In this document: positions 23,331 to 37,400 of the stretch, in pieces
Layout: every line of letters starts with the position of its first letter
How positions within the stretch are numbered: the stretch's first letter is position 1
Notes under the pieces: model-generated
What the model was told of the DNA's origin: nothing
Seen by the model: only the letters and a program-made list of their open reading frames with translations
Databases searched by the model: none
Translations under genes and position numbers: made by a program
Assembly (NCBI RefSeq): GCF_051014685.1
Contig: NW_027478602.1
Span: forward strand, 620,001-684,000
DNA length: 64,000 bases
Direction of reading: 5' to 3'
DNA from: Ptiloglossa arizonensis
Lineage: Eukaryota; Arthropoda; Insecta; Hymenoptera; Colletidae

Positions 23331-26300
23331 GAGATATGGGAGTTTGAAGCCAAGAAATGGTTGAGAAGGCATACAATTTTTCGCAATTCTGCTGATCCAA
23401 ACGCTTAACCAGAATGGCCTAGGGAAAAAATACACATACCGTTGTAAACGGGCGAGTTTCTACTTTCACACGCAACAGGAATTTTTGGGTTAGGTCAATC
23501 CGTTCGCGAGATATGGGAGTTTGAAGACAAGGAATGGTTGAGAAGGCAAAAATTTTTTCGCAATTCTGCTGCTCCAAACGCTTAACCAGAATGGCCTAGG
23601 GAAAAAATACACATACCCTTGTAATCGGGCGTGTTTCTACTTTCAGATGCAATAGAAATTTTTGGGTTAGGTCAATCCGTTCGCGAGATATGGGAGTTTG
23701 AAGCCAAGAAATGGTAGAGAAGGCAAAAAATTTTTCACAATTCTGCTGCTCCAAACGCTTAACCAGAATGGCCTAGGGAAAAAATACACATACCGTTGTA
23801 ATCGGGCGAGTTTTTACTTTCACACGCAACAGGAATTTTTGGGTTAGGTCAATCCGTTCGCGAGATATGGGAGTTTGAAGCCAAGAAATGGTTGAGAAGG
23901 CATACAATTTTTCGCAATTCTGCTGATCCAAACGCTTAACCAGAATGGCCTTGGGAAAGAATACACATACCGTTGTAATCGGGCGAGTTTCTACTTTCAG
24001 TTACAATAGGAATTTTTGGGTTAGGTCAATCCGTTCGCGAGATATGGGAGTTTGAAGCCAAGAAATGGTTGAGAAGGCATACAATTTTTCGCAATTCTGC
24101 TGATCCAAACGCTTAACCAGAATGGCCTAGGGAAAAAATACACATACCGTTGTAAACGCGCGAGTTTCTACTTTCACACGCAACAGGAATTTTTGGGTTA
24201 GGTCAATCCGTTCGCGAGATATGGGAGTTTGAAGACAAGGAATGGTTGAGAAGGCAAAAATTTTTTCGCAATTCTGCTGCTCCAAACGCTTAACCAGAAT
24301 GGCCTAGGGAAAAAATACACATACCCTTGTAATCGGGCGTGTTTCTACTTTCAGATGCAATAGAAATTTTTGGGTTAGGTCAATCCGTTCGCGAGATATG
24401 GGAGTTTGAAGCCAAGAAATGGTAGAGAAGGCAAAAAATTTTTCACAATTCCGCTGCTCCAAACGCTTAACCAGAATGGCCTAGGGAAAAAATACACATA
24501 CCTTTGTAATCGGGCGAGTTTCTACTTTCAGATGCAATAGGATTTTTTGGGTTAGGTCAATCCGTTCGGGAGATATGGGAGTTTGAAGCCAAGAAATGGT
24601 TGAGAAGACAACAAATTTTTCGCACTTCTGCTGCTCCAAACGCTTAACCAGAATGTCCTAGCGAAAAAATACACCTACCGTTGTAATCGGGCGAGTTTCT
24701 ACTTAAAGACGCAACAGGAATTTTTGGGTTAGGTCAATCCGTTCGCGAGATATGGGAGTTTGAAGCCAAGAAATGGTTGAGAAGGCATACAATTTTTCGC
24801 AATTCTGCTGATCCAAACGCTTAACCATAATGGCCTAGGGAAAAAATACACATACTGTTGTAATCGGGCGAGTTTCGACTTTCAGACGCAATAGGAATTT
24901 TTGGGTTAGGTCAATCCGTTCGGGAGATATGGGAGTTTGAAGCCAAGAAATGGTTGAGAAGACAACAAATTTTTCGCACTTCTGCTGCTCCAAACGCTTA
25001 ACCAGAATGGCCTAGCGAAAAAATACACATACCGTTGTAATCGGGCGAGTTTCTACTTAAAGACGCAACAGGAATTTTTGGGTTAGGTCAATCTGTTCGC
25101 GTGATATGGGAGTTTGAAGCCAAGAAATGGTTGAGAAGGCATACAATTTTTCGCAATTCTGCTGATCCAAACGCTTAACCAGAATGGCCTAGGGAAAAAA
25201 TACACATACCGTTGTAATCGGGCGAGTTTCTACTTTCAGTTACAATAGGAATTTTTGGGTTAGGTCAATCCGTTCGCGAGATATGGGAGTTTGAAGACAA
25301 GGAATGGTTGAGAAGGCAAAAAATTTTTCGCAATTCTGCTGCTCCAAACGCTTAACCAGAATGGCCTAGGGAAAAAATACACATACGCTTGTAATCGGGC
25401 GTGTTTCTACTTTCAGATGCAATAGAAATTTTTGGGTTAGATCAATCCGTTCGCGAGATATGGGAATTTGAAGCCAAGAAATGGTAGAGAAGGCAAAAAA
25501 TTTTTCACAATTCTGCTGCTCCAAACGCTTAACCAGAATGGCCTAGCGAAAAAATACACATACCGTTGTAATCGGGCGAGTTTCTACTTAAAGACGCAAC
25601 AGGAATTTTTGGGTTACGTCAATCCGTTCGCGAGATATGGGAGTTTGAAGCCAAGAAATGGTTGAGAAGACAACAAATTTGTCGCACTTCTGCTGCTCCA
25701 AACGCTTAACCAGAATGGCCTAGCGAAAAAATACACATACCGTTGTAATCGGGCGAGTTTCTACTTTCACATGCAATAGGAATTTTTGGGTTAGGTTAAT
25801 CCGTTCGCGAGATATGGGAGTTTGAAGCCAAGAAATGGTTGAGAAGGCAAAAAATTTTTCGCAATTCTGCCGCTCCAAACACTTAACCAGAATGGCCTAG
25901 GGAAAAAATACACATACCGTTGTAATCGGGCGAGTTTTTACTTTCACACGCAACAGGAATTTTTGGGTTAGGTCAATCTGTTCGCGTGATATGGGAGTTT
26001 GAAGCCAAGAAATGGTTGAGAAGGCATACAATTTTTCGCAATTCTGCTGATCCAAACGCTTAACCAGAATGGCCTTGGGAAAAAATACACATACCGTTGT
26101 AATCGGGCGAGTTTCTACTTTCAGTTACAATAGGAATTTTTGGGTTAGGTCAATCCGTTCGCGAGATATGGGAGTTTGAAGACAAGGAATGGTTGAGAAG
26201 GCAAAAAATTTTTCGCAATTCTGCTGCTCCAAACGCTTAACCAGAATGGCCTAGGGAAAAAATACACATACCCTTGTAATCGGGCGTGTTTCTACTTTCA

Positions 26301-27003
26301 GATGCAATAGAAATTTTTGGGTTAGGTCAATCCGTTCGCGAGATATGGGAGTTTGAAGCCAAGAAATGGTAGAGAAGGCAAAAAATTTTTCACAATTCTG
26401 CTGCTCCAAACGCTTAACCAGAATGGCCTAGGGAAAAAATACACATACCGTTGTAATCGGGCGAGTTTTTACTTTCACACGCAACAGGAATTTTTGGGTT
26501 AGGTCAATCTGTTCGCGTGATATGGGAGTTTGAAGCCAAGAAATGGTTGAGAAGGCATACAATTTTTCGCAATTTTGCTGATCCAAACGCTTAACCAGAA
26601 TGGCCTAGGGAAAAAATACATATACCGTTGTAATCGGGCGAGTTTCTACTTTCAGACGCAACAGGAATTTTTGGGTTAAGTCAATCCGTTCGCGAGATAT
26701 GGGAGTTTGAAGCCAAGAAATGGTTGAGAAGACAACAAATTTTTCGCACTTCAGCTGCTCCAAACGCTTAACCAGAATGGCCTAGCGAAAAAATACACAT
26801 ACCGTTGTAATCGGGCGAGTTTCTACTTAAAGACGCAACAGGAATTTTTGGGTTAGGTTAATCCGTTCGCGAGATATGGGAGTTTGAAGCCAAGAAATGG
26901 TTGAGAAGGCAAAAAATTTTTCGCAATTCTGCCGCTCCAAACACTTAACCAGAATGGCCTAGGGAAAAAATACACATACCGTTGTAATCGGGCGAGTTTT
27001 TAC
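23331..27003 (+). repeat. Long HOR copy 1 (offset 25 monomers, 4425 bp)
   Basis: About 3.67 kb repeated almost identically 4425 bp (25 x 177) downstream. Shared private tags are GTAAACGCGCGAG near 24152, GGCCTTGGGAAAGAAT at 23947-23962, ACACCTACCG near 24672, and CACTTCAGCTGCTCC near 26748. This copy also holds the clearest mirror of left-arm 5.9-8.2 kb. Monomers follow the B-D-E-C order: B at about 24080, D at 24250, E at 24430, C at 24610, B again at 24785. Confidence 0.88.
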
Positions 27004-27755
27004 TTAAAGACGCAACAGGAATTTTTGGGTTACGTCAATCCGTTCGCGAGATATGGGAGTTTGAAGCCAAGAAATGGTTGAGAAGACAACAAATTTTTCG
27101 CACTTCTGCTGCTCCAAACGCTTAACCAGAATGGCCTAGCGAAAAAATACACATACCGTTGTAATCGGGCGAGTTTCTACTTTCACATGCAATAGGAATT
27201 TTTGGGTTAGGTTAATCCGTTCGCGAGATATGGGAGTTTGAAGCCAAGAAATGGTTGAGAAGGCGTACAATTTTTCGCAATTCAGCTGATCCAAACGCTT
27301 AACCAGAATGGCCTAGGGAAAAAATACACATACCGTTGTAATCGGGCGAGTTTCTACTTTCAGTTACAATAGGAATTTTTGGGTTAGGTCAATCCGTTCG
27401 CGAGATATGGGAGTTTGAAGCCAAGAAATGGTAGAGAAGGCAGAACATTTTTCGCAATTCTACTGTTCCAAATGCTTAACCAGAATGGCCTAGGGAAAAA
27501 ATACACATACCCTTGTAATCGGGCGTGTTTCTACTTTCAGATGCAATAGAAATTTTTGGGTTAGGTCAATCCGTTCGCGAGATATGGGAGTTTGAAGCCA
27601 AGAAATGGTAGAGAAGGCAAAAAATTTTTCACAATTCTGCTGCTCCAAACGCTTAACCAGAATGGCCTAGGGAAAAAATACACATACCTTTGTAATCGGG
27701 CGAGTTTCTACTTTCAGATGCAATAGGATTTTTTGGGTTAGGTCAATCCGTTCGG

Positions 27756-30700
27756 GAGATATGGGAGTTTGAAGCCAAGAAATGGTTGAGAAGGCATACA
27801 ATTTTTCGCAATTCTGCTGATCCAAACGCTTAACCAGAATGGCCTAGGGAAAAAATACACATACCGTTGTAAACGGGCGAGTTTCTACTTTCACACGCAA
27901 CAGGAATTTTTGGGTTAGGTCAATCCGTTCGCGAGATATGGGAGTTTGAAGACAAGGAATGGTTGAGAAGGCAAAAATTTTTTCGCAATTCTGCTGCTCC
28001 AAACGCTTAACCAGAATGGCCTAGGGAAAAAATACACATACCCTTGTAATCGGGCGTGTTTCTACTTTCAGATGCAATAGAAATTTTTGGGTTAGGTCAA
28101 TCCGTTCGCGAGATATGGGAGTTTGAAGCCAAGAAATGGTAGAGAAGGCAAAAAATTTTTCACAATTCTGCTGCTCCAAACGCTTAACCAGAATGGCCTA
28201 GGGAAAAAATACACATACCGTTGTAATCGGGCGAGTTTTTACTTTCACACGCAACAGGAATTTTTGGGTTAGGTCAATCCGTTCGCGAGATATGGGAGTT
28301 TGAAGCCAAGAAATGGTTGAGAAGGCATACAATTTTTCGCAATTCTGCTGATCCAAACGCTTAACCAGAATGGCCTTGGGAAAGAATACACATACCGTTG
28401 TAATCGGGCGAGTTTCTACTTTCAGTTACAATAGGAATTTTTGGGTTAGGTCAATCCGTTCGCGAGATATGGGAGTTTGAAGCCAAGAAATGGTTGAGAA
28501 GGCATACAATTTTTCGCAATTCTGCTGATCCAAACGCTTAACCAGAATGGCCTAGGGAAAAAATACACATACCGTTGTAAACGCGCGAGTTTCTACTTTC
28601 ACACGCAACAGGAATTTTTGGGTTAGGTCAATCCGTTCGCGAGATATGGGAGTTTGAAGACAAGGAATGGTTGAGAAGGCAAAAATTTTTTCGCAATTCT
28701 GCTGCTCCAAACGCTTAACCAGAATGGCCTAGGGAAAAAATACACATACCCTTGTAATCGGGCGTGTTTCTACTTTCAGATGCAATAGAAATTTTTGGGT
28801 TAGGTCAATCCGTTCGCGAGATATGGGAGTTTGAAGCCAAGAAATGGTAGAGAAGGCAAAAAATTTTTCACAATTCCGCTGCTCCAAACGCTTAACCAGA
28901 ATGGCCTAGGGAAAAAATACACATACCTTTGTAATCGGGCGAGTTTCTACTTTCAGATGCAATAGGATTTTTTGGGTTAGGTCAATCCGTTCGGGAGATA
29001 TGGGAGTTTGAAGCCAAGAAATGGTTGAGAAGACAACAAATTTTTCGCACTTCTGCTGCTCCAAACGCTTAACCAGAATGTCCTAGCGAAAAAATACACC
29101 TACCGTTGTAATCGGGCGAGTTTCTACTTAAAGACGCAACAGGAATTTTTGGGTTAGGTCAATCCGTTCGCGAGATATGGGAGTTTGAAGCCAAGAAATG
29201 GTTGAGAAGGCATACAATTTTTCGCAATTCTGCTGATCCAAACGCTTAACCATAATGGCCTAGGGAAAAAATACACATACTGTTGTAATCGGGCGAGTTT
29301 CGACTTTCAGACGCAATAGGAATTTTTGGGTTAGGTCAATCCGTTCGGGAGATATGGGAGTTTGAAGCCAAGAAATGGTTGAGAAGACAACAAATTTTTC
29401 GCACTTCTGCTGCTCCAAACGCTTAACCAGAATGGCCTAGCGAAAAAATACACATACCGTTGTAATCGGGCGAGTTTCTACTTAAAGACGCAACAGGAAT
29501 TTTTGGGTTAGGTCAATCTGTTCGCGTGATATGGGAGTTTGAAGCCAAGAAATGGTTGAGAAGGCATACAATTTTTCGCAATTCTGCTGATCCAAACGCT
29601 TAACCAGAATGGCCGAGGGAAAAAATACACATACCGTTGTAATCGGGCGAGTTTCTACTTTCAGTTACAATAGGAATTTTTGGGTTAGGTCAATCCGTTC
29701 GCGAGATATGGGAGTTTGAAGACAAGGAATGGTTGAGAAGGCAAAAAATTTTTCGCAATTCTGCTGCTCCAAACGCTTAACCAGAATGGCCTAGGGAAAA
29801 AATACACATACGCTTGTAATCGGGCGTGTTTCTACTTTCAGATGCAATAGAAATTTTTGGGTTAGATCAATCCGTTCGCGAGATATGGGAATTTGAAGCC
29901 AAGAAATGGTAGAGAAGGCAAAAAATTTTTCACAATTCTGCTGCTCCAAACGCTTAACCAGAATGGCCTAGCGAAAAAATACACATACCGTTGTAATCGG
30001 GCGAGTTTCTACTTAAAGACGCAACAGGAATTTTTGGGTTACGTCAATCCGTTCGCGAGATATGGGAGTTTGAAGCCAAGAAATGGTTGAGAAGACAACA
30101 AATTTGTCGCACTTCTGCTGCTCCAAACGCTTAACCAGAATGGCCTAGCGAAAAAATACACATACCGTTGTAATCGGGCGAGTTTCTACTTTCACATGCA
30201 ATAGGAATTTTTGGGTTAGGTTAATCCGTTCGCGAGATATGGGAGTTTGAAGCCAAGAAATGGTTGAGAAGGCAAAAAATTTTTCGCAATTCTGCCGCTC
30301 CAAACACTTAACCAGAATGGCCTAGGGAAAAAATACACATACCGTTGTAATCGGGCGAGTTTTTACTTTCACACGCAACAGGAATTTTTGGGTTAGGTCA
30401 ATCTGTTCGCGTGATATGGGAGTTTGAAGCCAAGAAATGGTTGAGAAGGCATACAATTTTTCGCAATTCTGCTGATCCAAACGCTTAACCAGAATGGCCT
30501 TGGGAAAAAATACACATACCGTTGTAATCGGGCGAGTCTCTACTTTCAGTTACAATAGGAATTTTTGGGTTAGGTCAATCCGTTCGCGAGATATGGGAGT
30601 TTGAAGACAAGGAATGGTTGAGAAGGCAAAAAATTTTTCGCAATTCTGCTGCTCCAAACGCTTAACCAGAATGGCCTAGGGAAAAAATACACATACCCTT

Positions 30701-31428
30701 GTAATCGGGCGTGTTTCTACTTTCAGATGCAATAGAAATTTTTGGGTTAGGTCAATCCGTTCGCGAGATATGGGAGTTTGAAGCCAAGAAATGGTAGAGA
30801 AGGCAAAAAATTTTTCACAATTCTGCTGCTCCAAACGCTTAACCAGAATGGCCTAGGGAAAAAATACACATACCGTTGTAATCGGGCGAGTTTTTACTTT
30901 CACACGCAACAGGAATTTTTGGGTTAGGTCAATCTGTTCGCGTGATATGGGAGTTTGAAGCCAAGAAATGGTTGAGAAGGCATACAATTTTTCGCAATTT
31001 TGCTGATCCAAACGCTTAACCAGAATGGCCTAGGGAAAAAATACATATACCGTTGTAATCGGGCGAGTTTCTACTTTCAGACGCAACAGGAATTTTTGGG
31101 TTAAGTCAATCCGTTCGCGAGATATGGGAGTTTGAAGCCAAGAAATGGTTGAGAAGACAACAAATTTTTCGCACTTCAGCTGCTCCAAACGCTTAACCAG
31201 AATGGCCTAGCGAAAAAATACACATACCGTTGTAATCGGGCGAGTTTCTACTTAAAGACGCAACAGGAATTTTTGGGTTAGGTTAATCCGTTCGCGAGAT
31301 ATGGGAGTTTGAAGCCAAGAAATGGTTGAGAAGGCAAAAAATTTTTCGCAATTCTGCCGCTCCAAACACTTAACCAGAATGGCCTAGGGAAAAAATACAC
31401 ATACCGTTGTAATCGGGCGAGTTTTTAC
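27756..31428 (+). repeat. Long HOR copy 2 (offset 25 monomers, 4425 bp)
   Basis: Repeats 23331-27003 with only scattered single-base differences, such as GGCCGAGGG near 29613 for GGCCTAGGG and GAGTCTCTAC near 30535. Similarity stops near 31428, where copy 2 continues into a CACACGCAACAAGAATTT monomer and copy 1 into a CTTAAAGACGCAAC monomer. The 27004-27755 interval between the copies is ordinary satellite. It contains a GTTCCAAATGC monomer (27468) that recurs at 32601, 36319 and 38974. Confidence 0.88.
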
Positions 31429-34400
31429 TTTCACACGCAACAAGAATTTTTGGGTTAGGTCAATCTGTTCGCGTGATATGGGAGTTTGAAGCCAAGAAAT
31501 GGTTGAGAAGGCATACAATTTTTCGCAATTTTGCTGATCCAAACGCTTAACCAGAATGGCCTAGGGAAAAAATACACATACCGTTGTAATCGGGCGGGTT
31601 TCTACTTTCAGTTACAATAGGAATTTTTGGGTTAGGTCAATCCGTTCGCGAGATATGGGAGTTTGAAGCCAAGAAATGGTAGAGAAGGCAGAACAATTTT
31701 CGCAATTCTACTGCTCCAAACGCTTAACCAGAATGGCCTACGGAAAAAATACACATACCCTTGTAATCGGGCGTGTTTCTACTTTCAGATGCAATAGAAA
31801 TTTTTGGGTTAGGTCAATCCGTTCGCGAGATATGGGAGTTTGAAGCCAAGAAATGGTAGAGAAGGCAAAAAATTTTTCACAATTCTGCTGCTCCAAACGC
31901 TTAACCAGAATGGCCTAGGGATAAAATACACATACCTTTGTAATCGGGCGAGTTTCTACTTTCAGATGCAATAGGATTTTTTGGGTTAGGTCAATCCGTT
32001 CGGGATATATGGGAGTTTGAAGCCAAGAAATGGTTGAGAAGACAACAAATTTTTCGCACTTCTGCTGCTCCAAACGCTTAACCAGAATGGCCTAGCGAAA
32101 AAATACACATACCGTTGTAATCGGGCGAGTTTCTACTTAAAGACGCAACAGGAATTTTTGGGTTACGTCAATCCGTTCGCGAGATATGGGAGTTTGAAGC
32201 CAAGAAATGGTTGAGAAGACAACAAATTTTTCGCACTTCTGCTGCTCCAAACGCTTAACCAGAATGGCCTAGCGAAAAAATACACATACCGTTGTAATCG
32301 GGCGAGTTTCTACTTTCACATGCAATAGGAATTTTTGGGTTAGGTTAATCCGTTCGCGAGATATGGGAGTTTGAAGCCAAGAAATGGTTGAGAAGGCATA
32401 CAATTTTTCGCAATTTTGCTGATCCAAACGCTTAACCAGAATGGCCTAGGGAAAAAATACACATACCGTTGTAATCGGGCGGGTTTCTACTTTCAGTTAC
32501 AATAGGAATTTTTGGGTTAGGTCAATCCGTTCGCGAGATATGGGAGTTTGAAGCCAAGAAATGGTAGAGAAGGCAGAACATTTTTCGCAATTCTACTGTT
32601 CCAAATGCTTAACCAGAATGGCCTAGGGAAAAAATACACATACCCTTGTAATCGGGCGTGTTTCTACTTTCAGATGCAATAGAAATTTTTGGGTTAGGTC
32701 AATCCGTTCGCGAGATATGGGAGTTTGAAGCCAAGAAATGGTAGAGAAGGCAAAAAATTTTTCACAATTCTGCTGCTCCAAACGCTTAACCAGAATGGCC
32801 TAGGGAAAAAATACACATACCTTTGTAATCGGGCGAGTTTCTACTTTCAGATGCAATAGGATTTTTTGGGTTAGGTCAATCCGTTCGGGAGATATGGGAG
32901 TTTAAAGCCAAGAAATGGTTGAGAAGACAACAAATTTTTCGCACTTCTGCTGCTCCAAACGCTTAACCAGAATGGCCTAGCGAAAAAATACACATACCGT
33001 TGTAATCGGGCGAGTTTCTACTTAAAGACGCAACAGGAATTTTTGGGTTACGTCAATCCGTTCGCGAGATATGGGAGTTTGAAGCCAAGAAATGGTTGAG
33101 AAGGCATACAATTTTTCGCAATTCTGCTGATCCAAACGCTTAACCAGAATGGCCTAGGGAAAAAATACACATACCGTTGTAAACGGGCGAGTTTCTACTT
33201 TCACACGCAACAGGAATTTTTGGGTTAGGTCAATCCGTTCGCGAGATAAGGGAGTTTGAAGACAAGGATTGGTTGAGAAGGCAAAAATTTTTTCGCAATT
33301 CTGCTGCTCCAAACGCTTAACCAGAATGGCCTAGGGAAAAAATACACATACCGTTGTAATCGGGCGAGTTTCCGCTTTCAGATGCAATAGGAATTTTTGG
33401 GTTAGGCCAATCCGTTCGCGAGATATGGGAGTTTGAAGCCAAGAAATGGTAGAGAAGGCAAAAAATTTTTCACAATTCTGCTGCTCCAAACGCTTAACCA
33501 GAATGGCCTAGGGAAAAAATACACATACCTTTGTAATCGGGCGAGTTTCTACTTTCACATGCAATAGGATTTTTTGGGTTAGGTCAATCCGTTCGGGAGA
33601 TATGGGAGTTTGAAGCCAAGAAATGGTTGAGAAGACAACAAATTTTTAGCACTTCTGCTGTTCCAAACGCTTAACCAGAATGGCCTAGCGAAAAAATACA
33701 AATACCGTTTGTAATCGGGCGAGTTTCTACTTAAAGACGCAACAGGAATTTTTGGGTTAGGTCAATCCGTTCGCGAGATATGGGAGTTTGAAGCCAAGAA
33801 ATGGTTGAGAAGGCATACAATTTTTCGCAATTCTGCCGCTCCAAACACTTAACCAGAATGGCCTAGGGAAAAAATACACATACCGTTGTAATCGGGCGAG
33901 TTTTTACTTTCACACGCAACAGGAATTTTTGGGTTAGGTCAATCTGTTCGCGTGATATGGGAGTTTGAAGCCAAGAAATGGTTGAGAAGGCATACAATTT
34001 TTCGCAATTCTGCTGATCCAAACGCTTAACCAGAATGGCCTTGGGAAAAAATACACATACCGTTGTAATCGGGCGAGTTTCTACTTTCAGTTACAATAGG
34101 AATTTTTGGGTTAGGTCAATCCGTTCGCGAGATATGGGAGTTTGAAGACAAGGAATGGTTGAGAAGGCAAAAAATTTTTCGCAGTTCTGCTGCTCCAAAC
34201 GCTTAACCAGAATGGCCTAGGGAAAAAATACACATACCCTTGTAATCGGGCGTGTTTCTACTTTCAGATGCAATAGAAATTTTTGGGTTAGGTCAATCCG
34301 TTCGCGAGATATGGGAGTTTGAAGCCAAGAAATGGTAGAGAAGGCAAAAAATTTTTCACAATTCTGCTGCTCCAAACGCTTAACCAGAATGGCCTAGGGA

Positions 34401-37400
34401 AAAAATACACATACCGTTGTAATCGGGCGAGTTTTTACTTTCACACGCAACAGGAATTTTTGGGTTAGGTCAATCTGTTCGCGTGATATGGGAGTTTGAA
34501 GCCAAGAAATGGTTGAGAAGGCATACAATTTTTCGCAATTTTGCTGATCCAAACGCTTAACCAGAATGGCCTAGGGAAAAAATACATATACCGTTGTAAT
34601 CGGGCGCGTTTCTACTTTCAGACGCAACAGGAATTTTTGGGTTAAGTCAATCCGTTCGCGAGATATGGGAGTTTGAAGCCAAGAAATGGTTGAGAAGACA
34701 ACAAATTTTTCGCACTTCAGCTGCTCCAAACGCTTAACCAGAATGGCCTAGCGAAAAAATACACATACCGTTGTAATCGGGCGAGTTTCTACTTATAGAC
34801 GCAACAGGAATTTTTGGGTTAGGTTAATCCGTTCGCGAGATATGGGAGTTTGAAGCCAAGAAATGGTTGAGAAGGCAAAAAATTTTTCGCAATTCTGCCG
34901 CTCCAAACACTTAACCAGAATGGCCTAGGGAAAAAATACACATACCGTTGTAATCGGGCGAGTTTTTACTTTCACACGCAACAAGAATTTTTGGGTTAGG
35001 TCAATCTGTTCGCGTGATATGGGAGTTTGAAGCCAAGAAATGGTTGAGAAGGCATACAATTTTTCGCAATTTTGCTGATCCAAACGCTTAACCAGAATGG
35101 CCTAGGGAAAAAATACACATACCGTTGTAATCGGGCGGGTTTCTACTTTCAGTTACAATAGGAATTTTTGGGTTAGGTCAATCCGTTCGCGAGATATGGG
35201 AGTTTGAAGCCAAGAAATGGTAGAGAAGGCAGAACAATTTTCGCAATTCTACTGTTCCAAACGCTTAACCAGAATGGCCTACGGAAAAAATACACATACC
35301 CCTGTAATCGGGCGTGTTTCTACTTTCAGATGCAATAGAAATTTTTGGGTTAGGTCAATCCGTTCGCGAGATATGGGAGTTTGAAGCCAAGAAATGGTAG
35401 AGAAGGCAAAAAATTTTTCACAATTCTGCTGCTCCAAACGCTTAACCAGAATGGCCTAGGGATAAAATACACATACCTTTGTAATCGGGCGAGTTTCTAC
35501 TTTCAGATGCAATAGGATTTTTTGGGTTAGGTCAATCCGTTCGGGAGATATGGGAGTTTGAAGCCAAGAAATGGTTGAGAAGACAACAAATTTTTCGCAC
35601 TTCTGCTGCTCCAAACGCTTAACCAGAATGGCCTAGCGAAAAAATACACATACCGTTGTAATCGGGCGAGTTTCTACTTAAAGACGCAACAGGAATTTTT
35701 GGGTTACGTCAATCCGTTCGCGAGATATGGGAGTTTGAAGCCAAGAAATGGTTGAGAAGACAACAAATTTTTCGCACTTCTGCTGCTCCAAACGCTTAAC
35801 CAGAATGGCCTAGCGAAAAAATACACATACCGTTGTAATCGGGCGAGTTTCTACTTTCACATGCAATAGGAATTTTTGGGTTAGGTTAATCCGTTCGCGA
35901 GATATGGGAGTTTGAAGCCAAGAAATGGTTGAGAAGGCAAAAAATTTTTCGCAATTCTGCCGCTCCAAACACTTAACCAGAATGGCCTAGGGAAAAAATA
36001 CACATACCGTTGTAATCGGGCGAGTTTTTACTTTCACACGCAACAGGAATTTTTGGGTTAGGTCAATCTGTTCGCGTGATATGGGAGTTTGAAGCCAAGA
36101 AATGGTTGAGAAGGCGTACAATTTTTCGCAATTCAGCTGATCCAAACGCTTAACCAGAATGGCCTAGGGAAAAAATACACATACCGTTGTAATCGGGCGA
36201 GTTTCTACTTTCAGTTACAATAGGAATTTTTGGGTTAGGTCAATCCGTTCGCGAGATATGGGAGTTTGAAGCCAAGAAATGGTAGAGAAGGCAGAACATT
36301 TTTCGCAATTCTACTGTTCCAAATGCTTAACCAGAATGGCCCAGGGAAAAAATACACATACCCTTGTAATCGGGCGTGTTTCTACTTTCAGATGCAATAG
36401 AAATTTTTGGGTTAGGTCAATCCGTTCGCGAGATATGGGAGTTTGAAGCCAAGAAATGGTAGAGAAGGCAAAAAATTTTTCACAATTCTGCTGCTCCAAA
36501 CGCTTAACCAGAATGGCCTAGGGAAAAAATACACATACCTTTGTAATCGGGCGAGTTTCTACTTTCAGATGCAATAGGATTTTTTGGGTTAGGTCAATCC
36601 GTTCGGGAGATATGGGAGTTTAAAGCCAAGAAATGGTTGAGAAGACAACAAATTTTTCGCACTTCTGCTGCTCCAAACGCTTAACCAGAATGGCCTAGCG
36701 AAAAAATACACATACCGTTGTAATCGGGCGAGTTTCTACTTAAAGACGCAACAGGAATTTTTGGGTTACGTCAATCCGTTCGCGAGATATGGGAGTTTGA
36801 AGCCAAGAAATGGTTGAGAAGGCATACAATTTTTCGCAATTCTGCTGATCCAAACGCTTAACCAGAATGGCCTAGGGAAAAAATACACATACCGTTGTAA
36901 ACGGGCGAGTTTCTACTTTCACACGCAACAGGAATTTTTGGGTTAGGTCAATCCGTTCGCGAGATATGGGAGTTTGAAGACAAGGATTGGTTGAGAAGGC
37001 AAAAATTTTTTCGCAATTCTGCTGCTCCAAACGCTTAACCAGAATGGCCTAGGGAAAAAATACACATACCGTTGTAATCGGGCGAGTTTCCGCTTTCAGA
37101 TGCAATAGGAATTTTTGGGTTAGGCCAATCCGTTCGCGAGATATGGGAGTTTGAAGCCAAGAAATGGTAGAGAAGGCAAAAAATTTTTCACAATTCTGCT
37201 GCTCCAAACGCTTAACCAGAATGGCCTAGGGAAAAAATACACATACCTTTGTAATCGGGCGAGTTTCTACTTTCACATGCAATAGGATTTTTTGGGTTAG
37301 GTCAATCCGTTCGGGAGATATGGGAGTTTGAAGCCAAGAAATGGTTGAGAAGACAACAAATTTTTAGCACTTCTGCTGTTCCAAACGCTTAACCAGAATG

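Noticed and set aside
23947..23962. Possible terminal inverted repeats or transposon ends at the larger duplication borders
   Set aside because: Borders of the 17-mer, 20/21-mer and 25-mer duplications fall inside monomers, with no target-site duplication or terminal repeat. Whole-monomer offsets fit unequal exchange instead.
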